DNA of 64,000 nt, taken from contig NZ_CP169368.1 in NCBI RefSeq assembly GCF_042485795.1, positions 1,612,001 through 1,676,000 of the forward strand, in the 5' to 3' direction. Made by a program: the position numbers and the translations under genes. This stretch comes from Lonepinella sp042485795 (GTDB lineage: Bacteria; Pseudomonadota; Gammaproteobacteria; Enterobacterales; Pasteurellaceae). The notes beneath the pieces are model-generated. The model saw nothing but the letters and a program-made list of their open reading frames with translations. It made no database searches and had not been told where the DNA came from. This document shows, one piece after another, positions 17,630 through 25,523 of this stretch. The stretch's first letter is position 1; each line of letters opens with the position of its first letter.

Positions 17630-18733
17630 ATGAAAAAATTAGCAGGTCTTTTCGCAGCTAGCTTAGTTGCTGTTGCTTTGACTGGTTGTAACGATAAAGA
17701 AAGCAAAACTGAAACTTCTGCAGCCCCTGCGGCAACCCCAGCAACAAGTGAAGATAAAGTGGTAAATCTTTATACTTGGACAGAATATGTGCCAGATGGT
17801 CTATTAGATGAATTCACTAAAGAAACAGGTATCAAAGTCAACGTATCAAGCCTTGAATCTAACGAAACTATGTATGCCAAAGTGAAATTACAAGGTGCTG
17901 GTTCCGATGGTTACGATGTGATTGCACCGTCAAACTACTTCGTGTCTAAAATGGCACGTGAAGGTATGTTAAAAGAGTTAGATCACAGCAAACTACCTGT
18001 GATTGCTGAACTCGATCCAGACTGGTTAAATAAAGACTATGACAAAGGCAACAAATACTCCCTACCACAATTATTAGGTGCACCGGGTATTGCGTATAAC
18101 GTCAAAACCTACAAAGGATCTGATTTCACCTCTTGGGGTGACTTATGGAAACCTGAATTTGCGGGTAAAGTGCAATTATTAGATGACGCTCGTGAAGTAT
18201 TCAATATTGCTTTAGTAAAATTAGGATTAAACCCTAATACTACTAACCCAGATGAAATCAAAGCAGCTTACGAAGAATTATTGAAATTACGTCCAAACGT
18301 ACTTTCTTTCAATTCAGACAACCCTGCCAACTCGTTCATTTCTGGCGAAGTTGAATTAGGTCAATTATGGAATGGTTCGGTGCGTATTGCCAAAAAAGAA
18401 TCACCAGATACTATTGATATGGTGTTTCCGAAAGAAGGTCCAGTATTATGGGTAGATACTTTAGCGATTCCTGCTAATGCAAAACACCCTGATGCAGCAC
18501 ATAAATTAATCAATTACTTGTTAAGTGAAAAAGTAGCTGAACAATTAACCTTAGAAATTGGCTACCCAACTTCTAATGTGAAAGCAAAAGCAAAATTACC
18601 AACCGAAATTACTAGCGATCCTGCTATCTATCCTACAACAGAAGTATTGCAAAAATCTTACTGGCAAGATGATGTTGGTGAAGCGGTTGAATTATATGAA
18701 AAATATTATCAAGAGCTAAAAGCAGCAAAATAA
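17630..18733 (+). CDS. potD: Spermidine/putrescine-binding protein PotD
   Basis: A periplasmic polyamine receptor, 367 residues. The mature part (VVNLYTWTEYVPDGLLDEFTKETGIKV onward, from about residue 43) is a classic PotD/PotF fold, with the ligand-site Trp and Asp residues of the WTEY, SNYFV and VDTLAI stretches. Unlike E. coli PotD it has a lipobox, LTGC, with the cysteine at residue 20, followed by an Ala/Pro-rich linker. It should therefore be a lipoprotein anchored to a membrane instead of a soluble periplasmic protein. A terminator follows. Confidence 0.94.
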   Translation: MKKLAGLFAASLVAVALTGCNDKESKTETSAAPAATPATSEDKVVNLYTWTEYVPDGLLDEFTKETGIKVNVSSLESNETMYAKVKLQGAGSDGYDVIAPSNYFVSKMAREGMLKELDHSKLPVIAELDPDWLNKDYDKGNKYSLPQLLGAPGIAYNVKTYKGSDFTSWGDLWKPEFAGKVQLLDDAREVFNIALVKLGLNPNTTNPDEIKAAYEELLKLRPNVLSFNSDNPANSFISGEVELGQLWNGSVRIAKKESPDTIDMVFPKEGPVLWVDTLAIPANAKHPDAAHKLINYLLSEKVAEQLTLEIGYPTSNVKAKAKLPTEITSDPAIYPTTEVLQKSYWQDDVGEAVELYEKYYQELKAAK

Positions 18734-18747
18734 TATGATATAAACTT

Positions 18748-18775
18748 AAAAGGCTTTCATTTGAAAGCCTTTTTT
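18748..18775 (+). terminator. Terminator after potD
   Basis: AAAAGGCTTTC / GAAAGCCTTTT is a perfect 11-bp dyad with a T-tract. The A-run on the other side lets it end convergent cpdB transcripts as well. Confidence 0.88.
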
Positions 18776-18794
18776 CATCTCTAAAACATCGGAA

Positions 18795-20777
18795 TTAGTG
18801 GGTTAAATCAATTTGATATACCGCAAAACCAACTTCATCAACGCCTTTATCTACTAACGGATAAACCGATTTCGCTTTGATAAAGGTTTTTGCCTGCTCA
18901 CTTGGTGAGGTTTCAAACCGAATATCCAGTGGTTTATCACTTTCAATTTTGGCTAAACGCCAATTTTTATCGGCGGTTGGTGTAATCGCTCCCTGTAACT
19001 TAGTTTGTTTAGTAATATAATTTGCCAACACTTGACGATTTTCATCTGGGGCAAGGAATGCCACAAATTCTTCACCCGTTCCTGAGAATTTAGCACTGTA
19101 AGCACGATAATTATTACTTGCAATTAAGAAATCTGCCTCTAAATCAATAGGTTTACCATTAAATTGTAGATTTCTAATTCGTTCACTATTGGCATTAATC
19201 AACTCACATTCACCGTTATAACGAGCAGGTTGCGTCACATCAATTTCATAGCTTAATCCATCAATCACATCAAAATTATAGGTACGAAATCCCTCCCAAT
19301 TAATTAGTCCTTGTGGTTCAGTTTTATTCGGATCAATTTGATTAAACATACCCGCCGAACATTCTAGCCATTCTTTAACATGATGCCCTTTCACTTTTAG
19401 TGTAGCAAGAATATTAGGGTAAAGATAAAGATCCGCTGCATTACGGAAGGTTAAATCCCCTTTTGCGACTTCAACAAAAGAAGTTGGGTCATTTTTACGT
19501 CCACCGACTTTAAATGGTGCTGCTGCAGAAAGCACAGGAATATCTTTTAATTCAGGAATATTCTTAATATAGTTTTCTACATAATCTTTTTGTGCTTGAT
19601 TAACTATTTGCACGGTCGGATCATCTTGCACTAAAGCAAGATAGCTATACATATCATCTAAAGATTTGCCTATTGGCTGTGCCACAAATTTCCGTGTTGC
19701 CTCATGTACTGGCTGTAAAAGTGCGGTGATTTCTGGCTTATTTTCTACCGTGGCTGCTTTTTTCTCATTATCATAAATTGGACGAATATGTGCAGTGGCA
19801 TGATTCACCACCCATTTTCCGTTAAGGTAATAAAGTTGCAAATCAATCACACCGATATTGTTCCCCCAATAACCTGACATATTTTCTGGCACACCATTTA
19901 CTGTACCATTAGGCATATCCACCAATGTACTGGTTGTTTGGAAAGATTTATGCGGGAATAAACCGTGAGAATGCCCAAATACGATAGCATCAATCCCTTT
20001 CACATCGGCTAAATGAAAAGCAGCATTTTCTTCGCCTACTGCATATTCTTTATCACTCGGTCCAGTATGTGCCAAACAAATCACCAGATCCGCACCTGCT
20101 TTTTTCATTTCTGGCACAAACTTTTCTGCGGTTTGCTTAATATCTTCCACATACACTTTACCGTCTAAATTTGCTTTATCCCACACCACAATTTGCGGTG
20201 GCACAAAACCGATATAACCGATTTTTATCGATTGTTTATTACCTTGTTCATCAATTAAACTGCGTTCCTGAATAACGTATGGGGTATAACGATTTTGTTT
20301 AGTTTTTGCATCATAAACATTGGCATTAATAATCGGAAATTTTGCTTCTTTTAACACATTATCCAGAAATTCAAGTCCATAATTAAACTCATGATTTCCC
20401 AACGTTCCCACTTCATACTTCATCAAATTAAGGGCTTGTACTGAAGGGTGTGGCTTGCCTGCTTGATAACCTACCGCCGCTTGATAATCCGCAATGGGAT
20501 TACCTTGGATTAAATCACCATTATCAACTAATACGCTATTTTTCACTTCTTGACGAGCTTGCTCAATAAGTGTTGCGGTACGACTAAAACCAAATTTCTC
20601 AGTAGGTGCATCTTTATAATAGTCAAAATCCGTTAAGAAACCATGTACATCAGTGGTTGAAACAACACGTAAATTAAACACATTCTGATTTTTACTTTGT
20701 TCAGCAGAAAGCACTCTATCACTACCGAGAGCAAAAACACAGAAACTAGATAATTGTAGAAAACGTCTTCGATCCAT
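18795..20777 (-). CDS. cpdB: 2',3'-cyclic-nucleotide 2'-phosphodiesterase / 3'-nucleotidase
   Basis: A periplasmic enzyme that hydrolyses 2',3'-cyclic nucleotides and 3'-nucleotides for salvage. A calcineurin-like metallophosphatase domain carries STTDVHG, DNGDLIQG, GNHEFNYG and FGHSHG; a 5'-nucleotidase C-terminal domain follows. The start MDRRRFLQL (660 residues) is preferred over an ATG six codons upstream, because AAGGAG lies six bases before it and inside the longer version. The N-terminus has RRRFLQ followed by a hydrophobic stretch, a twin-arginine (Tat) type signal, unlike the Sec signal of E. coli CpdB. It is divergent from argA; a CRP-like site lies between. Confidence 0.94.
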   Translation of the reverse strand: MDRRRFLQLSSFCVFALGSDRVLSAEQSKNQNVFNLRVVSTTDVHGFLTDFDYYKDAPTEKFGFSRTATLIEQARQEVKNSVLVDNGDLIQGNPIADYQAAVGYQAGKPHPSVQALNLMKYEVGTLGNHEFNYGLEFLDNVLKEAKFPIINANVYDAKTKQNRYTPYVIQERSLIDEQGNKQSIKIGYIGFVPPQIVVWDKANLDGKVYVEDIKQTAEKFVPEMKKAGADLVICLAHTGPSDKEYAVGEENAAFHLADVKGIDAIVFGHSHGLFPHKSFQTTSTLVDMPNGTVNGVPENMSGYWGNNIGVIDLQLYYLNGKWVVNHATAHIRPIYDNEKKAATVENKPEITALLQPVHEATRKFVAQPIGKSLDDMYSYLALVQDDPTVQIVNQAQKDYVENYIKNIPELKDIPVLSAAAPFKVGGRKNDPTSFVEVAKGDLTFRNAADLYLYPNILATLKVKGHHVKEWLECSAGMFNQIDPNKTEPQGLINWEGFRTYNFDVIDGLSYEIDVTQPARYNGECELINANSERIRNLQFNGKPIDLEADFLIASNNYRAYSAKFSGTGEEFVAFLAPDENRQVLANYITKQTKLQGAITPTADKNWRLAKIESDKPLDIRFETSPSEQAKTFIKAKSVYPLVDKGVDEVGFAVYQIDLTH

Positions 20778-20881
20778 TTTGAACTCCTTTTTCATTTAAT
20801 AAAAATACATTGCAAAATCTTGAATTTAATCGTTTAATCTACAAAAAACAAAGTAAAATTAAAAGAGTGTGTTGATAAAAT

Positions 20882-20897
20882 TGTGATCCATATCAAA
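20882..20897. promoter_or_regulatory. Candidate CRP site between cpdB and argA
   Basis: TGTGATCCATATCAAA matches the TGTGA-N6-TCACA core at 9 of 10 bases. It lies about 105 bp upstream of the cpdB start and 155 bp upstream of argA. cpdB, a nucleotide-salvage gene, is the more natural target. It is a single site without a mapped start. Confidence 0.45.
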
Positions 20898-20988
20898 GAT
20901 TTTTTATTATGTTGGAATTTTCTAACAAAGTGCGGTCAAAAATAACAAAATTTTCGTCTGCTAAAAATTTCTCTTGCACATTCAACAA

Positions 20989-21027
20989 AATGAATATAAA
21001 TTCACAATAAATGAATAAATATTTAAG
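20989..21027 (+). promoter_or_regulatory. Tandem ARG boxes (ArgR operator) upstream of argA
   Basis: The first 18-bp box (20989-21006) has core TGAATATAAATTCA and fits the ARG consensus WNTGAATWWWWATTCANW at every position. The second (21010-21027) has core TGAATAAATATTTA with two mismatches. They are separated by exactly 3 bp, the spacing used by ArgR hexamers in E. coli. They end 22 bp before the argA ATG, so ArgR with arginine should repress argA. Confidence 0.88.
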
Positions 21028-21049
21028 CAATGCCTAAAAGGAAAGCATT

Positions 21050-22366
21050 ATGCGTAGTACAGAATTAGTCCAATGGTTTCGTCAATCTACCCCTTATGTC
21101 AATATGCACCGTGGCAAAACTTTTGTGATTATGCTTGATGGTGATACGATTGCGAGTAAAAATTTTATTAATATCATCAGCGATATTCGTTTATTACACA
21201 GTTTAGGGATCAAATTAATTATTGTGTTTGGTGCGAGAGTTCAAATTAATGAATTACTTTTACAACATCAGATTAAACCACAATATCATAAAAATATTCG
21301 GATTACCGATCAAAAAACCCTTGATTTGGTCAAGCAAGCGGTGGGAAAACTGAATTATGATATTACTTCAAGACTGTCAATGCGACTTCCCCATTCGCCT
21401 TTACTCAATGTGGTCAGCAGTAACTTTATTTTAGCTCAACCGATTGGCGTGGACGATGGTGTCGATTATTTATTAAGTGGTAAGCTCCGCCGTATTGAAG
21501 TGGAAAATATTCAACAACAGTTAGATCGTGATGCGATCGTGTTAATCGGACCTATTGCACCATCCGTTACGGGGGAAAGTTTTAATCTGCCCTTTGAAGA
21601 AATTGCGACACAAGTTGCGATTAAAATTAAAGCCGAAAAACTGATTGGCTTTAGTGCCACACAAGGGATTTTAGACCCACAAAAACAAACCATTTCGGAT
21701 TTATTACCACAAGATGCCGTTGAATATCTGCAAGAATTTATTCACAACGATCTTTATCACAGTTCCCAAGCTCGCTTTCTACAAGCTGCCATTGATGTTT
21801 GCCGTGCAGGGGTTAAACGTTCGCATCTATTAAGTTATGAAGAAGACGGTTCATTATTGCAAGAATTATTTACCCGTGACGGTGTGGGAACACAGCTTTC
21901 AATGGATAATTCAGAAGATATTCGCATTGCCACCGCACGTGATATACCAGGTTTACTTGAATTAATTCACCCATTAGAACAACAAGGTATTTTAGTCAAA
22001 CGCTCTCGTGAACAATTAGAAATGGATATTGAAAAATATACGATTATTGACCGAGATGGTGTCATTATCGCTTGTGCTGCATTAAATGTTTACCAGCAGG
22101 AAAAAATGGCTGAAATGGCTTGTGTCGCTGTTCACCCTGATTATCGTAACTCCTCTCGTGGTGATATTCTATTAGAAGCCATTCAAAAACGAGCAAAAAA
22201 TTTAGGCATTGAAAAATTATTTGTTCTCACGACCCGAACCGTTCATTGGTTTCAAGAACGAGGATTTAGCGTAGCCAATATAGAAGATCTGCCACAGGAA
22301 AAACGAGAACATTATAATTATCAACGCCGATCTAAGATTTTGATTCAAGATTTAGCCCTGCACTGA
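21050..22366 (+). CDS. argA: N-acetylglutamate synthase
   Basis: Acetylates glutamate with acetyl-CoA, the first step of arginine synthesis. It has 438 residues (E. coli 443). The N-terminal amino acid kinase-like domain (about 1-285; LIIVFGARVQI, VLIGPIAPS) binds the feedback inhibitor arginine. The C-terminal GNAT domain (about 290-438) has CVAVHPDYRNSSRGDILLEAI, the acetyl-CoA loop. AAAGGAAAG precedes the ATG. It is monocistronic, behind a tandem ArgR operator. A short TAGCTAC dyad is the only hairpin found downstream. Confidence 0.95.
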   Translation: MRSTELVQWFRQSTPYVNMHRGKTFVIMLDGDTIASKNFINIISDIRLLHSLGIKLIIVFGARVQINELLLQHQIKPQYHKNIRITDQKTLDLVKQAVGKLNYDITSRLSMRLPHSPLLNVVSSNFILAQPIGVDDGVDYLLSGKLRRIEVENIQQQLDRDAIVLIGPIAPSVTGESFNLPFEEIATQVAIKIKAEKLIGFSATQGILDPQKQTISDLLPQDAVEYLQEFIHNDLYHSSQARFLQAAIDVCRAGVKRSHLLSYEEDGSLLQELFTRDGVGTQLSMDNSEDIRIATARDIPGLLELIHPLEQQGILVKRSREQLEMDIEKYTIIDRDGVIIACAALNVYQQEKMAEMACVAVHPDYRNSSRGDILLEAIQKRAKNLGIEKLFVLTTRTVHWFQERGFSVANIEDLPQEKREHYNYQRRSKILIQDLALH

Positions 22367-22406
22367 CGTACAGGGTTATAATAGTAACGATGCGCCACAT
22401 CTTTTA

Positions 22407-22423
22407 TAGCTACCGAGTAGCTA
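22407..22423. other. Short dyad between argA and rsgA
   Basis: TAGCTAC-CGA-GTAGCTA is a 7-bp inverted repeat in the 65-bp gap between convergent genes. There is no T-run on either side, so it is at best a weak terminator. Confidence 0.35.
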
Positions 22424-22431
22424 CACCATGC

Positions 22432-23478
22432 TTAACCCACAAAATGTCGTTGTGATTTCGTTTCATCACGGCTTAAAATTAAACGGTGGTAATTTTCAAA
22501 ACGCACAGGGTGAATTTTGCCCTGTTCAACGGCTTCTCGTAAGGCACATTGCGGATCGTCTAAATGCTTACAATCACGGAATTTGCACGTGCCAAGAAAA
22601 TATTGAAATTCACGATAACCCAGTGTAATTTGCTCGGGTTCTAAATGCCATAAACCAAATTCTCGAATACCAGGGCTATCAATCAGATTCCCCCCTTGTG
22701 GCAAATGATATAAACGTGATGAAGTGGTGGTATGTTGTCCTAAGCCTGAGTTTTCACTCACCTCATTAGTTGTCGCATTGACTTCAGGCATGATTTGATT
22801 GACCAGACTGGATTTCCCTACCCCCGATTGCCCGACAAAAATAGAGGTGCCAGAAGCTAAAAGTGCGGTTAATTTTTGCATATTTTTGCCAGTTTGGGCG
22901 GAAATCATCAGGGTTTGATAGCCAATATCTTGGTAAATTTTTAGCTGTTGTTCTGCTTCCGCCAGTTCCTGCTCAGAAAGCAAATCCACTTTATTTAACA
23001 CAATCACCGCTGGAATTTTCGCCGTTTCACAAATCACTAAATAACGGTCAATAATATTCAATGATAGGGTTGGCAACACGGCAGAAACAATAATAATGCG
23101 ATCAATATTGGCTGCCATGACTTTTAAACCATCATAATAATCAGGGCGAGCCAGTTCATTTTGACGGGGTTGCACCGCTTCAATCACGCCACTAATCCCT
23201 TGTAATTGCTCCAGACCTTTACGCCAAATTACTCGATCCCCCACCACCACACTCGCCAAAGTGCGGCGTAAATTACAACGGAAAATATTACCTTGTTCAT
23301 TTTCCACATCAGCGTGCATAGAATAACGTGCTACCACCACCCCATCTTGCGTATCCCCTAGCATATCATCTTGCCAATCTATTTGTTTTTTCTGTTGGCG
23401 TTGATGACGATCTAGGGCTTTTGCATTATTACTATGAATACGCCGTTTTTGGTTTTGGGTCAATTTTTGCTTTGCCAA
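22432..23478 (-). CDS. rsgA: Ribosome small subunit-dependent GTPase A
   Basis: A circularly permuted GTPase that helps 30S ribosome maturation, releasing RbfA. It has 348 residues (E. coli RsgA 350). Order: basic N-terminal tail, OB-fold (about 55-110), the permuted GTPase with NKVD before the P-loop GQSGVGKSS, and a C-terminal zinc knuckle with CKFRDCKH and a further Cys in DPQCAL. An uptake signal lies just upstream of its start. It is divergent from orn, as in E. coli. Confidence 0.96.
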   Translation of the reverse strand: MAKQKLTQNQKRRIHSNNAKALDRHQRQQKKQIDWQDDMLGDTQDGVVVARYSMHADVENEQGNIFRCNLRRTLASVVVGDRVIWRKGLEQLQGISGVIEAVQPRQNELARPDYYDGLKVMAANIDRIIIVSAVLPTLSLNIIDRYLVICETAKIPAVIVLNKVDLLSEQELAEAEQQLKIYQDIGYQTLMISAQTGKNMQKLTALLASGTSIFVGQSGVGKSSLVNQIMPEVNATTNEVSENSGLGQHTTTSSRLYHLPQGGNLIDSPGIREFGLWHLEPEQITLGYREFQYFLGTCKFRDCKHLDDPQCALREAVEQGKIHPVRFENYHRLILSRDETKSQRHFVG

Positions 23479-23573
23479 TGAGATTTCCTTAAAAGTGCGG
23501 TGATTTTTCTATCTATTTTATAATTGTGAATTTTGCTACAATAGCACAAATTCAATATAGGATACTTGATATT

Positions 23574-24122
23574 ATGCCACAAGATAAAGAAAATCTCATT
23601 TGGATCGATCTAGAAATGACAGGATTAGATCCCGAACAAGAACGGATTATTGAAATCGCCACGATCGTCACCGATAAAAATCTGGCTATTTTAGCCGAAG
23701 GACCCGTATTAGCCGTCAAACAATCTGATGAATTACTCAACAAAATGAGTGATTGGTGTGTTAAAACCCATACAGAAAATGGCTTAATTGAACGCGTCAA
23801 AACGAGTAAACTCACTGAACGAGCAGCGGAATTACAGACCCTCGACTTTTTAAAAAAATGGGTACCGAAAGGACAATCTCCCATCTGTGGCAATAGCGTG
23901 GCACAAGATAAACGTTTTTTATTTAAATATATGCCTGATTTAGCCGATTATTTCCACTATCGCCATTTGGATGTCAGCACACTAAAAGAACTGGCTCGCC
24001 GTTGGAAACCTGAAGTTTTAAAAGGATTCAAAAAACAAAATACCCATTTAGCTTTAGATGATATTCGGGAAAGTATTAAAGAACTCGCTTATTACCGTGA
24101 ACACTTTATTAAATTAGACTAG
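23574..24122 (+). CDS. orn: Oligoribonuclease
   Basis: A 3'-5' exonuclease for very short RNAs and pGpG, a DEDDh enzyme. Start MPQDKENLIWIDLEMTGLD gives 182 residues (E. coli 181). An ATG 16 codons upstream is open, but the extra residues have no counterpart in the family, and AGGA sits upstream of the chosen ATG. Visible catalytic parts are D and E in WIDLEMTG, the VSTLKELARRWKP region and the late His-Asp in THLALDDIRES. It is usually essential in gamma-proteobacteria. Confidence 0.95.
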   Translation: MPQDKENLIWIDLEMTGLDPEQERIIEIATIVTDKNLAILAEGPVLAVKQSDELLNKMSDWCVKTHTENGLIERVKTSKLTERAAELQTLDFLKKWVPKGQSPICGNSVAQDKRFLFKYMPDLADYFHYRHLDVSTLKELARRWKPEVLKGFKKQNTHLALDDIRESIKELAYYREHFIKLD

Positions 24123-24158
24123 AATTTCTGCAAATAAACAGAAAATAAAAATTTCTAC

Positions 24159-24186
24159 TTGCGAACAATCAAAATCTTCGTATAAT
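24159..24186 (+). promoter_or_regulatory. Sigma-70 promoter of tRNA-Gly
   Basis: TTGCGA (24159-24164), a 16-bp spacer, and a perfect -10 TATAAT (24181-24186), about 45 bp before the mature tRNA 5' end. Confidence 0.78.
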
Positions 24187-24230
24187 AGGTCTTGTTTTCG
24201 ACATTCGTGCATGATATTGAATGTCGCTCT

Positions 24231-24306
<76 letters not shown>

Positions 24307-24312
24307 AATTTT

Positions 24313-24340
24313 AAAAGATGCTTTTTAAGCATCTTTTTTT
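24313..24340 (+). terminator. Terminator after tRNA-Gly
   Basis: A perfect AAAAGATGCTT / AAGCATCTTTT dyad is followed by further T. Confidence 0.92.
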
Positions 24341-24452
24341 GTATCTATTCTATTTCAATTCTTCAAAAACTCTACTAATTTTGTTTTCGTTAAATCAATA
24401 CAATACATCTGGCATAAACTCACCACATATATTACTTCATCTATATTTGAGA

Positions 24453-24480
24453 TAAAAAAAGTGCCTATATTTCAAGGCAC
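24453..24480 (-). terminator. Intrinsic terminator of the candidate sRNA / modA
   Basis: In minus-strand sense GTGCCT-TGAAATAT-AGGCAC (6-bp stem, 8-nt loop) is followed immediately by TTTTTTT. The poly-A on the other side sits 5' of the stem, so it works only for minus-strand transcripts. Confidence 0.8.
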
Positions 24481-24551
24481 TACTCGGAAAGCAAAATATG
24501 TCTGGCTATTTATCATAGCACTTGTTTTAAGTGCGGTAAGAATATCTAATT
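24453..24551 (-). ncRNA. Candidate CRP-activated small RNA (or modA 3'UTR RNA)
   Basis: A predicted ~99-nt transcript on the minus strand in the gene-free 24341-24629 interval. The start near 24551 is inferred from the promoter upstream. In order: a 5' hairpin GCACTT-AAAAC-AAGTGC made partly from an uptake signal (24519-24535), about 36 unpaired nt including UUUGCUUUCCGAG, then a terminator GTGCCT/AGGCAC followed by seven T. A 14-codon ORF (MINSQTYF...) inside lacks a ribosome site, so coding seems unlikely. The terminator is also the first good one after modA, so the same RNA could be released from the modA 3'UTR. Confidence 0.5.
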
Positions 24552-24557
24552 TATTTC

Positions 24558-24603
24558 TTTATATCAAATAGCAAATTTCATTTTTGTGACACAAGTCACG
24601 TAA
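24558..24603 (-). promoter_or_regulatory. CRP-dependent class II promoter candidate
   Basis: TGTGA-CACAAG-TCACG (24585-24600) matches 9 of 10 core bases of the CRP site. In minus-strand sense a -10 TATAAA lies at 24563-24558, which puts the start near 24551. The CRP site centre is then at -41.5, exactly the class II distance. There is no good -35, as expected for CRP-activated promoters. It lies downstream of modA with no protein gene to serve. Confidence 0.6.
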
Positions 24604-24629
24604 ATAAGACTTAATTGCTTATTTTTTAA

Positions 24630-25394
24630 TTACTTCCCTGTAAAACCATAACTAATAAATACTTTTTTAGCCTCATCAGATTTTAAATAATCTAAAAATG
24701 CTTTCGCATCTACGCTACCATGATCTTTAATTAATGCCACTGGATATTCTACTGGAGGGTGGCTATCAGCTGGGAATGTAGCGACTACTTTCACTTTTTG
24801 ACTTGCTGTAGCATCAGTACCATAAACCACACCCAATGGGCTTTCAGCTTGTTCAACCAAAGCCAATGCTGCACGTACATTATTAGCACGAGCTAATTTT
24901 TGTTCAACAGCAGCCCATTGACCTAAATGAGTTAATGCAGTTTTTGCATAGATCCCCGCAGGGACGTGTTCAGGATCACCAACAGCTAAAAAAGCACCAT
25001 CTAAAGACTTTTGCCATTTATCATTGGTTAAATCAACGCTGTCAATTTTGCTGTCTTTCGGAGCAATCATCACAAGGCTATTCCCCACTAAAATAGCACG
25101 GCTATCTTTGATAATTGCATCTTTTTCAGCTAAATAGTCCATCCACTTTAAATCCGCAGAAACAAAAATATCTGCTGGAGCCCCCTGTTCAATTTGTTTT
25201 GCAAGTACAGAAGATGAAGCGAAAGAGAAAACTACTTTTTCATTTGGTTTTACTTTTTTATATTCTTCTGCCACTTGTTGTAATGCGTTAGTCATGGAAG
25301 CTGCTGCAAAAACTGTTACATCAGCTATTGCACTTTGGCTCATAATTAGACCAGTTCCCACTACGAATGCAAGTTTTTTGATTGTTAATTTCAT
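24630..25394 (-). CDS. modA: Molybdate-binding periplasmic protein
   Basis: A periplasmic receptor for molybdate or tungstate, 254 residues, with signal peptide MKLTIKKLAFVVGTGLIMSQSAIA cut near residue 24. The mature start DVTVFAAASMTNAL and the SSSVLAKQIEQGAPADIFVSAD stretch hold the oxyanion-binding serines. GVVYGTDA and the C-terminal FLDYLKSDEAKKVFISYGF are typical. modB and modC, normally directly downstream, are absent here. It is divergent from modE, with a ModE box about 20 bp upstream of its start. Confidence 0.93.
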   Translation of the reverse strand: MKLTIKKLAFVVGTGLIMSQSAIADVTVFAAASMTNALQQVAEEYKKVKPNEKVVFSFASSSVLAKQIEQGAPADIFVSADLKWMDYLAEKDAIIKDSRAILVGNSLVMIAPKDSKIDSVDLTNDKWQKSLDGAFLAVGDPEHVPAGIYAKTALTHLGQWAAVEQKLARANNVRAALALVEQAESPLGVVYGTDATASQKVKVVATFPADSHPPVEYPVALIKDHGSVDAKAFLDYLKSDEAKKVFISYGFTGK

Positions 25395-25415
25395 TTTTTC
25401 TCCTTGAATAATTAA

Positions 25416-25439
25416 CGATATCGCATAGATTATATAACG
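25416..25439. promoter_or_regulatory. ModE operator between modA and modE
   Basis: A 24-bp element of the form CG-A-TAT ... TATATAACG. The right half TATATAACG differs by one base from the E. coli modA operator half TACATAACG, and the overall length is the same; the left half CGATAT is weaker. It is placed to repress modA, and perhaps modE, when molybdate is plentiful. Confidence 0.68.
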
Positions 25440-25523
25440 TATTACAAAAGAAAAGCTACAAGAATAAATCCGTTTCCTTTAAAATACTCTAAATTGATTA
25501 TTGATAAGAAAATAGGAAAAATA

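Noticed and set aside
24470..24514. 14-codon ORF inside the sRNA candidate
   Set aside because: No ribosome site and its end runs into the terminator stem.
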